Assembly: GCA_964505035.1 (NCBI GenBank)
Contig: CAZDGK010000001.1
Span: forward strand, 1-64,000
Direction: 5' to 3'
Length of the DNA stretch: 64,000 bases
Source of the DNA: CAZDGK01 sp964505035
GTDB lineage: Bacteria > Patescibacteriota > Saccharimonadia > UBA4664
Part shown: positions 51,942-60,074 of the stretch, in pieces
How the letters are laid out: each line of letters starts with the position of its first letter
Position numbering within the stretch: position 1 is the stretch's first letter
Made by a program: the position numbers and the translations under genes
The notes under the pieces: model-generated
The model's database searches: none
The model's input: the letters and a program-made list of their open reading frames with translations, nothing else
What the model was told of the DNA's origin: nothing

Positions 51942-52831
51942 GGTAGCACCGGCATGCGCAGACCCGGATGCGGGTCGTAGTCGAACAGCTCAAAGTGCTC
52001 GGCCCGGAAGTCATGGATGTCCGTGATCTTCTGGCCGGCCACCGTCAGAGCCACCGTCGGCAATCGCCGCGGCTCGCGATACAGCATGGTACGAACGTAC
52101 TGCAGCTGGCCGGAGTAGATGTGTGCATCCGAGATGGTGTGATAGTACACGCCCGCCGGAATCCCGGTGAGCTGCTCCAGCATCAGCAGGAGCGCCGCGT
52201 ACTGCACCATGTTGGACGGCACGCCGCCCGGCACATCGCCACTGCGCTGGAACATGTGCAAATGCAGCCGCCCGTTTAGGACGCGCACGTGCACCCAGCC
52301 GTGACAGGGCGCGATGGTGGTTTTGGGCGTCTTACCCTTGCCACGCACCTGGTACTGCGGGATCCACGGACTCACGAAGTGCGTCCGGTCGTCCGGCAGC
52401 TCGCGGATCTGCTCCACCAGGTGCTGGTACTGGTCGAAGGGCGGACCCTCAGCAGTGGGAAAGTATCGAAACGCCCCACCGTAGAATCCAGGACCCATCG
52501 TGCCCGGCGGCAGGCCACGCTTGGCGGTCTTCTCGGGCGTCGCCCAAGGATCCCACCAGTCGCAGCCAAATGCCTCCATCTCGTCCAGGCTAGTCGCGCC
52601 GTTGATAAACGCGCACAGTTCGCCGATTGGCTTACGCCAGAAGCCGTTGAGGCTCCGATCGGTGATCATCGGGAAACCATTGGCCAGCTCGAACTTCATT
52701 ACCTGCTGCATCAGCGTCAATGCCACTTCACCCTGACGGGTGGGCACCTCTTCGCCAGCGGTCACAATATTGTGCAACAGCTGGCGGTATTGGCTGTCCG
52801 GCTCGCGCCTTTCGTATGCAAGGTACTTCAC
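51938..52831 (-). CDS. thyA: Thymidylate synthase (ThyA type)
   Basis: 297 aa from a GTG at 52831 with AAGGGGGG before it. The catalytic cysteine is in TIAPCHGWVHV; NMVQYAALLLML and the late DAHIYSGQLQYV are conserved. It converts dUMP to dTMP with methylene-tetrahydrofolate. First gene of the thyA-folA-HIT operon. Confidence 0.95.
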   Translation of the reverse strand: MKYLAYERREPDSQYRQLLHNIVTAGEEVPTRQGEVALTLMQQVMKFELANGFPMITDRSLNGFWRKPIGELCAFINGATSLDEMEAFGCDWWDPWATPEKTAKRGLPPGTMGPGFYGGAFRYFPTAEGPPFDQYQHLVEQIRELPDDRTHFVSPWIPQYQVRGKGKTPKTTIAPCHGWVHVRVLNGRLHLHMFQRSGDVPGGVPSNMVQYAALLLMLEQLTGIPAGVYYHTISDAHIYSGQLQYVRTMLYREPRRLPTVALTVAGQKITDIHDFRAEHFELFDYDPHPGLRMPVLP

Positions 52832-52951
52832 TGGACCCCCCTTTCTATCGGTATAAGGGCCAGCCGCCACACTGTACCATAGCACCCACAGATCTGCTAT
52901 ACTCCTTGGCAGTCTGCCGCAAGGGCAGCCAGTTCCTAGAAGGGAAGTCCC

Positions 52952-53374
52952 ATGACAAAGGGGCCAACGCCCCGGGCTGTTGGCGCGCTGGTCATAAGCC
53001 GCGATCTGATCCTGCTCATGCGGCGCGGCCGGGCCGTGCTCTGGTCCGCACCGTGCGGCGAGCTCTCCGGAGCAGACCAGGCTGCAGCTGCCACTGAATT
53101 GGCCAAGAAACAGGCCTATGCCATCGTGCAGCCGCAGCGGTTAGTCGGCATCACCACCGATTTTGGTGACGTTCTCGGCCCAATCGCCTGGTGGAGCTGC
53201 ACTCTGCTGCAGCCACTGCCGGGTAGCGATGATCCCAGCTATCAATTGCTGGGAGCCGACTACCGGCACCTGGAGTGGGTCAAACTCCAGGACGTCAGCC
53301 ACTACCCGCTAGTCCCGGCGTTGCACCAACTCTTCGCCGGGCACTACGCCAACCTGGAGCTGTTCTTCAGCTAG
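52952..53374 (+). CDS. NUDIX-like protein with degenerate box
   Basis: 140 aa; AGAAGGGA precedes the ATG. The fold is NUDIX-like (RAVGALVISRDLILLMRRG, LWSAPCGEL). However, the metal-binding RExxEE helix is replaced by ATELAKKQ, so catalysis by the usual mechanism is doubtful. Possibly a nucleotide-binding regulator. The assignment rests on pattern only. Confidence 0.55.
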   Translation: MTKGPTPRAVGALVISRDLILLMRRGRAVLWSAPCGELSGADQAAAATELAKKQAYAIVQPQRLVGITTDFGDVLGPIAWWSCTLLQPLPGSDDPSYQLLGADYRHLEWVKLQDVSHYPLVPALHQLFAGHYANLELFFS

Positions 53375-53427
53375 ACTAAGCCGGGGGGTCGCCACATTTG
53401 GCACCTCCGGCTTCTCCATATTCAGAC

Positions 53428-53433
53428 TATAAT
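53428..53433 (+). promoter_or_regulatory. -10 for leaderless glyA
   Basis: TATAAT ends 7 nt before ATG 53441. The in-frame ATG at 53432 lies inside this hexamer. Confidence 0.65.
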
Positions 53434-53440
53434 GACAATT

Positions 53441-54688
53441 ATGAATCAACTTGTCCGCCTCACTCGCCACGAAGCCGCTCGCCAACGAGACACCCTCAAT
53501 CTCATCGCCTCCGAGAATTATCCCTCGCCAAGCACGCTGGCACTCCTTGGTAGTGTCTGGTCAAACAAATACGCCGAGGGGCAGCCCGGCAAGCGCTATT
53601 ATGCCGGCAATGTCTATGCCGACGAGCTGGAGAGTTTCGTCCAAGCCAAAGCCCTAGCCATCTTCGACTCCACCGGCGAGTATGGCGCAAATGTCCAGGT
53701 ATTGTCCGGCTCGCCCGCCAATGCCACCGTATTCCTCGCTGCCCTCGCCGCCGGCGACACCGTCATGAGCCTCAATCTCGCCAATGGCGGCCACCTCAGC
53801 CACCTGCACGCCACCTCCAACTACCTCAAGTTCTTCCGGCTCATCAATTATGACGTCGTGGCCACCGCCCACGGCTACGAGATCGACCAGGCCGACTACC
53901 AAGCCAAATTGACCGAGCACCAGCCCAAGCTCGTCATCATCGGCTTCTCGGCCTACCCTCGCGCCTACCAGTTTGAGCCTCTCATCAAGCTTGCCCACCG
54001 GCATGGCGCGCTGGTGCTGGCCGATATCGCTCACATTGCCGGCCTAGTGGCCGCTGGTCTGCACGACAGCCCATTCAAACCGGGCGCAGCCGGCGCCGAT
54101 TACGTTTCCATGACCACCCACAAAACCCTACGGGGGCCCCGCGGCGCCCTACTCTTTGCCAAGCACCAGCACCTCGCCGAACTCAACCGCACCGTCTTCC
54201 CGGGCACCTCGGGCGGTCCGCACCTGCACCAAATCGCCGCCACCGGCCAGGCCTTGCTCGAGGTGCTCGGCGAGGACCAATACCCCGACCGCCGGCCGTT
54301 CCCAGAGTATGCCAAGGCCATTATCAGCACCTGCCGCGCCCTTGAAGCCGGGCTAAACGATGGGGGACTCGCCGCCATTTCGCCCACCCAGACCCACCTC
54401 ACTCTCACCCAGCTCCCACCCGAGCTCGATAGTCTCGACGTCCAGCGGCGCCTCGAGTCGCTCGGCCTCATCCTCAATCGCAATCTCATTCCCTTTGACG
54501 CCAAGACCGCCTGGCGCCCCAGTGGTTTGCGCCTCGGCACCGCCGCGCTGGCCAGCCGTGGCCTCACACCAGAGTCAGCCCGCACTCTAGGCCAGCTCAT
54601 TGCCGATATCGTCCTGCGCCGCCTACCGGACGCAGCGGCTCAGCGGCGCGTCAAAGACCTGGTCGCCCAGCTCGCCTGGTGGTATTAA
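53441..54688 (+). CDS. glyA: Serine hydroxymethyltransferase
   Basis: 415 aa. LNLIASENYPS, KYAEGQPGKRYYAGN and the PLP-lysine segment MTTHKTLRGPRG are diagnostic. It interconverts serine and glycine and makes the methylene-tetrahydrofolate used by ThyA. The start is placed at 53441 by the leaderless rule (MNQLVRLTRHEAAR). Confidence 0.96.
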   Translation: MNQLVRLTRHEAARQRDTLNLIASENYPSPSTLALLGSVWSNKYAEGQPGKRYYAGNVYADELESFVQAKALAIFDSTGEYGANVQVLSGSPANATVFLAALAAGDTVMSLNLANGGHLSHLHATSNYLKFFRLINYDVVATAHGYEIDQADYQAKLTEHQPKLVIIGFSAYPRAYQFEPLIKLAHRHGALVLADIAHIAGLVAAGLHDSPFKPGAAGADYVSMTTHKTLRGPRGALLFAKHQHLAELNRTVFPGTSGGPHLHQIAATGQALLEVLGEDQYPDRRPFPEYAKAIISTCRALEAGLNDGGLAAISPTQTHLTLTQLPPELDSLDVQRRLESLGLILNRNLIPFDAKTAWRPSGLRLGTAALASRGLTPESARTLGQLIADIVLRRLPDAAAQRRVKDLVAQLAWWY

Positions 54689-54691
54689 CTT

Positions 54692-54727
54692 TAAAACCGG
54701 CTGCCGAGTAATCCTCGGGCAGCCGGT
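54692..54727. terminator. Terminator hairpin between convergent genes
   Basis: ACCGGCTGCC pairs with GGCAGCCGGT. On the minus strand it is followed by TTTTAA. Confidence 0.75.
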
Positions 54728-54741
54728 CAGTGGGGTAGCGT

Positions 54742-55950
54742 TCATATGCTAACCCGCAGCCTGACAGGAGCATTTACCACTTCCGCGTATAGTTCCGTCA
54801 TAGCTTCTGCCGTGTGGTTCCAGCCGTAGCGGGCATGCACCCGCCGCGCCGCCGCCTTGCCGTACTTGCGACGCAGCGCCGCATCACCAAGCAGCTCGCT
54901 GATAGCGCTAGTCAGCCCAGCGCGATCGCCCGGCATAACCTGCCGGCCGGTACTGCCATCTACCACACTGTCAATCAGACCTCCCACAGCATAGGTTACC
55001 ACCGGCACACCACAGGCCATCGCCTCTAGCGGCGTCAAGCCAAACGGTTCATACCAGGGTGTGCACGTCACGAGGTCGGCCGAGCGGTACCAGCTCGCCA
55101 TCTCCGATGCCGGAACCGCACCCACCAACTGCACCTGATCGGTCACACCGAGCGCGTCAGCCAGCTGGTACAGTCGCCTAAACTCCGGGTCACGATCAGC
55201 CCCATGTTCGGGCCCGCCCACCACCACCAGCTCGACGCCGGGCAGGTTAGGCAGGATCCGAATCACCTCCTCGAACCCCTTGCGCGGAACGGGTCGGCCA
55301 ACTGCCAGTAGCCGGGGCCCGGTCTTATTGACCGTCGGCCCGCGCGGCTGAAACTGGTTCAGATCAATGCCGGAAGGAATGAGCCGGATTTGGGTAGCGG
55401 GGACGCCAAGAGCCATTAGTTCGGCCACCTCATCGCTACATTGAGCCACGACTCGCTGCACCACCAGGGCCAGCTGCCGTTCAATCGACATCCGCCCCGC
55501 CGGACTAGTATCGTCCTGGCGCTGGAAACGTCGCTTGACGTTGCCGTGAGCATGATAGGTCAGCACAACCGGAATCTGCCGCGGCATCGCCCCCCGCAAC
55601 GCCGCGATTCCGCTCATCCAGAAGTGGGCATGAACCACATCCGGCCGCCTCTTCGACTCCGCAAACCGACTGCTCAGCCAGCTGCCAAATGGCACCATAT
55701 AGGGCATGAGCTCGTCCTTGGGCACGCCTTCGGGAGGACCCACGGGCACATGCACCACCTCATACCCCCCTGGAGCGCTGATGCGCCCGGCCCTGACCAT
55801 GCTGTCGCGCCGGGTGTAGACCGTCACTTCGTGACCCACCGCCACCAGCGCCGCAGCCAGACCGGCCACGTGTCGATTTTGCCCACCGGCGTCAATTCCG
55901 CTAATCGTTGCCAGCGGGCTGGCATGCTCTGACACAAGTGCAATCCTCAT
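54742..55950 (-). CDS. GT4-family glycosyltransferase
   Basis: 402 aa from MRIALVSEHASPLATISGID; AGGQNRHVAGLAAALVA gives the N-terminal donor/acceptor loop. The C-terminal Rossmann half has AVGRPVPRKGFEEVIRIL and the E-x7-E type PWYEPFGLTPLEAMACG. The N-terminal GGQN-H segment resembles sucrose-synthase/MshA-like retaining enzymes. Acceptor unknown; probably envelope polysaccharide or glycolipid. Confidence 0.88.
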   Translation of the reverse strand: MRIALVSEHASPLATISGIDAGGQNRHVAGLAAALVAVGHEVTVYTRRDSMVRAGRISAPGGYEVVHVPVGPPEGVPKDELMPYMVPFGSWLSSRFAESKRRPDVVHAHFWMSGIAALRGAMPRQIPVVLTYHAHGNVKRRFQRQDDTSPAGRMSIERQLALVVQRVVAQCSDEVAELMALGVPATQIRLIPSGIDLNQFQPRGPTVNKTGPRLLAVGRPVPRKGFEEVIRILPNLPGVELVVVGGPEHGADRDPEFRRLYQLADALGVTDQVQLVGAVPASEMASWYRSADLVTCTPWYEPFGLTPLEAMACGVPVVTYAVGGLIDSVVDGSTGRQVMPGDRAGLTSAISELLGDAALRRKYGKAAARRVHARYGWNHTAEAMTELYAEVVNAPVRLRVSI

Positions 55951-56088
55951 GCCGCACCCCCCGTTGGGTTGCAACATCGGGGATCAAGGTACTTCACCGG
56001 ACACTCCCTTCTATTTGTGAGAATTAGCGCCAGCCGGGGCACTCTACCACAACCTTTGCCAACACGCACCGTTAGTACTTACAAAAGC

Positions 56089-56117
56089 TTGACGCTCACG
56101 CTCAAATCCGCTAATAT
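56089..56117 (+). promoter_or_regulatory. Strong promoter of rplJ-rplL
   Basis: TTGACG (56089-56094), 17-nt spacer, TAATAT (56112-56117). Confidence 0.75.
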
Positions 56118-56123
56118 TACTCT

Positions 56124-56266
56124 CGTTCACCGTAGACAGTGGCCGTGCTGGTAACCACCAGTGCTTAATCCGCCACCGAGGTAATCCACAACCGGATAAC
56201 TTCAAACTGTCTCTTTGGTGTTCGCCCAAGAGATTTTTTAAATGCTTAAAGCAAAAGGGAAGTGAC
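56124..56266 (+). promoter_or_regulatory. Ribosomal protein L10 leader
   Basis: About 140 nt of untranslated leader before rplJ, unusually long for this window. It contains a CTGGT-AACC-ACCAG hairpin and other inverted segments. In many bacteria L10-L12 binds such a leader to repress its own synthesis; that role here is inferred from position. Confidence 0.55.
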
Positions 56267-56797
56267 ATGGCCATTTCTCGTGAGGCCAAGGAGTCGGCGG
56301 TAGCTCAGCTAACGCAGGACCTCAGCCACATCAAATTGGCCGTCATGACCGACTACCGCGGTCTCACCGTCGGTGAAGTAGAGGAGTTGCGCAATCTGCT
56401 CCGTGCTCAGGGTATGACCTACCGGGTCACCAAGAACACGCTGCTGCGCATCGCCACCAAAGCCAATGCGGCCCTGGCCGACATTGACCCACAGAGCTTC
56501 ACCGGCCCCATGGCCCTGGCGATGGGCTTTGATGATGAAGTGGCTCCGGCCCGCGTCATCTTCCAGTACGCCAAGGCGCATGACGCGCTTGAGGTGGTAG
56601 GCGCCATCACCGGCGACGGACAGCTATTATCTGCCGCCGACGTGAAGGCCCTGGCCACGCTACCCACTCGCGAGCAACTCATTGCTCAGGTGGTCGGCAC
56701 CATCGCGGCACCCCTCACCGGGTTTGTCGGTGTCATGGCGGGCAACGTCCGCTCCATCATTAATGTTCTAAACGCTCTGAGCGAAGCTCGGGCCTAA
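56267..56797 (+). CDS. rplJ: 50S ribosomal protein L10
   Basis: 176 aa. KLAVMTDYRGLTVGEVEELRNLLR and YRVTKNTLLRIA are the rRNA-binding part, and the C-terminal helix anchors L7/L12 dimers. AAAGGGAAG precedes the ATG. Confidence 0.97.
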   Translation: MAISREAKESAVAQLTQDLSHIKLAVMTDYRGLTVGEVEELRNLLRAQGMTYRVTKNTLLRIATKANAALADIDPQSFTGPMALAMGFDDEVAPARVIFQYAKAHDALEVVGAITGDGQLLSAADVKALATLPTREQLIAQVVGTIAAPLTGFVGVMAGNVRSIINVLNALSEARA

Positions 56798-56819
56798 GCA
56801 ATAGCAAAGGAACCTATCA

Positions 56820-57263
56820 ATGGCAGAAGACAAGGTCGAAACGACCGAAACCACCGAGACCGAAACGGTTGAGATCCCCAAGAAGTTTAAGGAGCTAGTC
56901 GAGGCTATCGACAAGCTCAGCGTGCTGGAGCTCAGCGAGCTCGTCAAGGTGCTCGAGAAGCACTACGGCGTGTCCGCTGCCGCCCCCATGGCTGTAGCCG
57001 CTGCTCCGGCCGCTGCTGGTGACGGCGAAGGTGCCGCTGCCGCCGAGGAGAAGACCACCTTCACCGTGGTACTAGCCGACGCTGGTGCCAACAAGATCAA
57101 TGTCATCAAGGCCGTTCGTGAGATCACCGGCCTGGGCCTGGCCGAGTCCAAGGCTCTGGTCGACGGCGCCCCCAAGCCGGTCAAGGAAAATGTCTCCAAG
57201 ACCGACGCCGAAGACGCCAAGGCCAAGCTGACCGAGGCCGGCGCCACCGTCGAGCTCCAGTAA
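56820..57263 (+). CDS. rplL: 50S ribosomal protein L7/L12
   Basis: 147 aa, longer than the usual 120-125 because of an acidic Thr/Glu-rich N-terminal extension (about 1-22). N-terminal dimerisation helix, Ala-rich hinge, and C-terminal [20 protein letters not shown] with [19 protein letters not shown]. It recruits translation GTPases. 22 nt after rplJ. Confidence 0.97.
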   Translation: MAEDKVETTETTETETVEIPKKFKELVEAIDKLSVLELSELVKVLEKHYGVSAAAPMAVAAAPAAAGDGEGAAAAEEKTTFTVVLADAGANKINVIKAVREITGLGLAESKALVDGAPKPVKENVSKTDAEDAKAKLTEAGATVELQ

Positions 57264-57287
57264 GCCAGTCCTGTCCATACCAAAAAT

Positions 57288-57309
57288 GAGCCCACCCGGG
57301 CTCTTTTTT
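57288..57309 (+). terminator. Rho-independent terminator
   Basis: GAGCCC-ACCC-GGGCTC followed by TTTTTT. The next gene's -10 begins 3 nt after the T-run. Confidence 0.92.
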
Positions 57310-57311
57310 GA

Positions 57312-57317
57312 TATGAT
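57312..57317 (+). promoter_or_regulatory. -10 of leaderless gene
   Basis: TATGAT ends 6 nt before ATG 57324. Confidence 0.6.
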
Positions 57318-57323
57318 CGGCGT

Positions 57324-58103
57324 ATGACACCCGAGAATGGACCCAACCAAGCCCACGAGTTTACCGCCAAGGACCAAGCCGAGCTGCTATCCCTGCTCGG
57401 CCACCACGATGCCGAATCGAGCACCGAAGGCGTCGAGCACCTCGAGCCAGCCACCGGCAGCGACATGTTCCGCGACTTCCAAGCCACCTTCATGCTCGGC
57501 AATGGCGGCGCCACTGGCCAAGAGGCCGCCATGCGGCTGATGGCCGGCGCCTACCGTCGCAACACTACCGGACCAGAGCTCCAAGCCGCCACCGCCGAAG
57601 CCAACCAGCGTATCGCCGACCTACGCATACCCAATAAGCACGCGCCCATACCGGTTGCCCAGTACGGCGCTTATGCCATCAACTCAGCCGACAATCTTCT
57701 CAAGGGCAGCTCCTTTGTCGATCGCTGGGCCGTTTTTCAGGGCCTCATTCTTGGTCAGCTGACACCACCCAGAGCGGCCACCCAGCAACAGCTCAGACAA
57801 GACATCATTACCAGCGCACTCCAAATGGATGTCCGCTACATTACTGAAGGCCGGAAAGGACGCGAGAAGAGTGGCGACCCTCACGAGAGCATCTATCGCG
57901 AATATATCCTCGGCGACAGTCTGCGTGGCAGTGATTACGTCATCGCACTCCGGGATGCTCTGCGCGAAACCGCCCTCGAAATGGTCCAGTCCGGCCACAT
58001 GCCGCCCCAGCTAGCCGAAGTTGTGCAGCTATGGGAGGCCCATCATCCCGGCCAGCGTTTCTTTGATCTGCCCGCTCCGCGCCAGCGCCCTAAATCAAAT
58101 TGA
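57324..58103 (+). CDS. Unknown soluble protein (259 aa)
   Basis: Mostly helical and charged; no signal peptide or TM helix. Landmarks: TAKDQAELLSLLGHHDAESS, a central YGAYAINSADNLLKGSSFVD and a C-terminal SDYVIALRDALRETALEMV. No family recognised. It is monocistronic between two terminators with a leaderless start. Confidence 0.6.
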   Translation: MTPENGPNQAHEFTAKDQAELLSLLGHHDAESSTEGVEHLEPATGSDMFRDFQATFMLGNGGATGQEAAMRLMAGAYRRNTTGPELQAATAEANQRIADLRIPNKHAPIPVAQYGAYAINSADNLLKGSSFVDRWAVFQGLILGQLTPPRAATQQQLRQDIITSALQMDVRYITEGRKGREKSGDPHESIYREYILGDSLRGSDYVIALRDALRETALEMVQSGHMPPQLAEVVQLWEAHHPGQRFFDLPAPRQRPKSN

Positions 58104-58104
58104 A

Positions 58105-58129
58105 GCCCCCCGACCATGCGTCAGGGGGC
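58105..58129. terminator. Terminator hairpin between convergent genes
   Basis: GCCCCC (58105-58110) pairs with GGGGGC (58124-58129). T-rich in the minus direction. Confidence 0.7.
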
Positions 58130-58141
58130 AAAAGGGCAGGC

Positions 58142-58450
58142 TCATTCCGCCAGCAGGATCCGCACTGACGGACAATCCGCCAGGCTGCTCAGCAGCACGT
58201 CGACACCCAGTCGCTCGTCTTCGATCCGGGCCTGTCCCAAGTCCATATGACTGGGCAAATCCTTGATCTTGTCCGTGCACCTAGGGTCGATAACCAAATG
58301 TGGCTCCACCTGAAATGACAGAATTGCCGGCCCGAGCACCAGCCATTTAGCTGGCTGCAGGTCGCCAATGTCAACCAGGCAGTCGATCACACTGAGTTCG
58401 CCGGGGTTGAGCGGGTGGCTGTCTGCGTCGATCGCAAACCGGACCCACAT
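58142..58450 (-). CDS. Small unknown protein (102 aa)
   Basis: The ATG is 9 nt after GAGGAGGT. It begins MWVRFAIDADSHPLNPGELS. Likely mixed beta/alpha with several Asp/Cys; no signal or TM helix. It is divergent from the VOC gene. The good ribosome site and terminator support it as real. Not recognised. Confidence 0.6.
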   Translation of the reverse strand: MWVRFAIDADSHPLNPGELSVIDCLVDIGDLQPAKWLVLGPAILSFQVEPHLVIDPRCTDKIKDLPSHMDLGQARIEDERLGVDVLLSSLADCPSVRILLAE

Positions 58451-58525
58451 ATACTCAAGACCTCCTCGGGTCTAAGACGCGCCTCAGGTTTGTTATATAC
58501 TAAGTCTGACATTGGAGGCAATATT

Positions 58526-58936
58526 ATGGACCACACCACGTTAAACCCGTACCTCAACTTTGGTGGCAACGCCCGCGAAGCCATGGAATTCTACCACGGC
58601 ATCTTTGGTGGCAAGCTCGACATCCAGACCTTTGGCCAGACCCCCGGCATGGACGTGCCAGCCGGCTACGAGGACAAGGTGCTGCATGCCCATCTGAAAT
58701 TTGGCCAGGTCATCATCATGGCCTCCGAAACCCAGCCCGGCACCCAGCCCGTAGTTGGCAACAACGTCCACCTCAGTCTCAACGGCCAGGACAAAGAGGT
58801 AATCACCCAGTGGTTCAATGCCCTAGCCGAGGGCGGCAAAGTCGACATGCCTCTAGCCGAGCAATTCTGGGGCGACACATTTGGTATGCTCACGGACAAG
58901 TTTGGTATCCATTGGATGGCCAATATCGAAAAGTAG
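58526..58936 (+). CDS. VOC-superfamily (PhnB/glyoxalase-like) protein
   Basis: 136 aa. LNPYLNFGGNAREAMEFYHGIFGG and VLHAHLKFGQVIIMASETQPG, ending WGDTFGMLTDKFGIHWMANI, match the PhnB-type VOC family: paired beta-alpha-beta-beta-beta units. Specific activity unknown. GGAGG precedes the ATG. Confidence 0.9.
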   Translation: MDHTTLNPYLNFGGNAREAMEFYHGIFGGKLDIQTFGQTPGMDVPAGYEDKVLHAHLKFGQVIIMASETQPGTQPVVGNNVHLSLNGQDKEVITQWFNALAEGGKVDMPLAEQFWGDTFGMLTDKFGIHWMANIEK

Positions 58937-59009
58937 TTTTGACTTTGTTCGTGGGCTGTAGTATTAATAAGGCCAGTTGGAGTTATACCTAAAACAAAGG
59001 GATGGTGGA

Positions 59010-59540
59010 GTGGCCGAATTTACCGACAAGCAGTTAAAGACTCTCAAAAAATTAATCGAAACCGCCGAGACCAATCTGGCGGGGGCCAAGGAATTATTAA
59101 CGAGTCTAGTCGGCTCAGACGATACTGTCGCGCCGGCCTCTGCCGTGAACGCCGCCAAAGCCGGCGATATGAGCAGTGGCAAAGTCATCGAGGGTGCCTT
59201 CGACGGCCAACACATGATCGGCCCCGACGGCAAGAATTATCCTGTGCCCGCCAACTACGCATCCAAGAGCAAGCTGGTCCAGGGCGACCTGCTCAAGCTA
59301 ATCATTGGCGATGACGGTAGTTTCATCTACAAGCAAATCGGCCCAGTCGAGCGCAAAAAGCTCATCGGCACGCTCAACCTCAAGGACGGTGCCTACTTCG
59401 TGGAGGCCCGCGGCAAGGAATATCACGTTCTATTCGCCAGCGTCACCTATTTCAAGGCTCAGCCAGGCGACCAAGTCACCATGGTGATCCCCGACGAGGG
59501 CGACGCCGACTGGGCAGCCATTGAAGCCGTCATCGGCTAA
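59010..59540 (+). CDS. Conserved-looking two-part protein, unknown (176 aa)
   Basis: GTG after AAAGGGATGG. The N-terminal helix (about 1-40) is charged and coiled-coil-like (EFTDKQLKTLKKLIETAETN). The C-terminal globular beta-rich domain (about 60-176) has DGKNYPVPANYASKSKLVQ, KLIGTLNLKDGAYFVEARG and QPGDQVTMVIPDEGDADWAA. Probably a CPR-typical small protein; the linker-plus-domain shape suggests oligomers. No function assigned. Confidence 0.65.
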   Translation: MAEFTDKQLKTLKKLIETAETNLAGAKELLTSLVGSDDTVAPASAVNAAKAGDMSSGKVIEGAFDGQHMIGPDGKNYPVPANYASKSKLVQGDLLKLIIGDDGSFIYKQIGPVERKKLIGTLNLKDGAYFVEARGKEYHVLFASVTYFKAQPGDQVTMVIPDEGDADWAAIEAVIG

Positions 59541-59595
59541 TGTTATAACACGTAGACACCAGCCAGCTCTTTGACCGCACGAATCGAGGTGAGCT

Positions 59596-59937
59596 ATGAC
59601 TGGCACCGCCGAGCAGACATTGCTCGTCACGGACGGCCCCAAGCAAGGCGCCCTGCTGCGGCTAGGCCTGTTCTGGATCGTCTCCAGTTCTGGGCCTCCC
59701 CGCGCTCTGCTGCTGCGGGCGTGGCTGGATGGGCGCAATACCCACCAGCTCTTCACGCTCATGGCAGAGCATTGGCAGGAAAATACACCCGGACAATGGG
59801 TACTGCACGGCCAGGTGTTCGACACCCTGCCCGGAGGAGATCCCAGCGAGTCGCTGGGCCTCTACGTAGTGCGCTACAACGCCTGGTCGGGCCAAGGCTT
59901 CGGCCGTCCAACCTCACCGGCGCCCCATCTCGTGTGA
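59596..59937 (+). CDS. Small unknown protein (113 aa)
   Basis: The ATG follows GAGGTGAGCT. It begins MTGTAEQTLLVTDGPKQGAL. Short beta-like strands and Trp-rich segments (LFWIVSS, EHWQENTPGQWVL); no signal or TM helix. Its stop lies inside the loop and 3' arm of a perfect terminator, supporting it as a complete monocistronic gene. Confidence 0.55.
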   Translation: MTGTAEQTLLVTDGPKQGALLRLGLFWIVSSSGPPRALLLRAWLDGRNTHQLFTLMAEHWQENTPGQWVLHGQVFDTLPGGDPSESLGLYVVRYNAWSGQGFGRPTSPAPHLV

Positions 59938-59959
59938 TGGGGCGCCGCCCCTTTTCGGC
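59919..59959 (+). terminator. Terminator overlapping the 3' end of the 113-aa gene
   Basis: GGCGCCCCAT (59919-59928) pairs with ATGGGGCGCC (59937-59946), followed by GCCCCTTTT. The stem begins inside the last codons. Confidence 0.8.
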
Positions 59960-60074
59960 GCTAGCCGATAACCTCATGATATACACAGCTCAGTCTACCA
60001 ATATTGGGATATACTAGAACCAGATGCGATTTCGTATTTAAGCAAATTCGCAAAAGAAGTGGAGAGTGGAAGGG

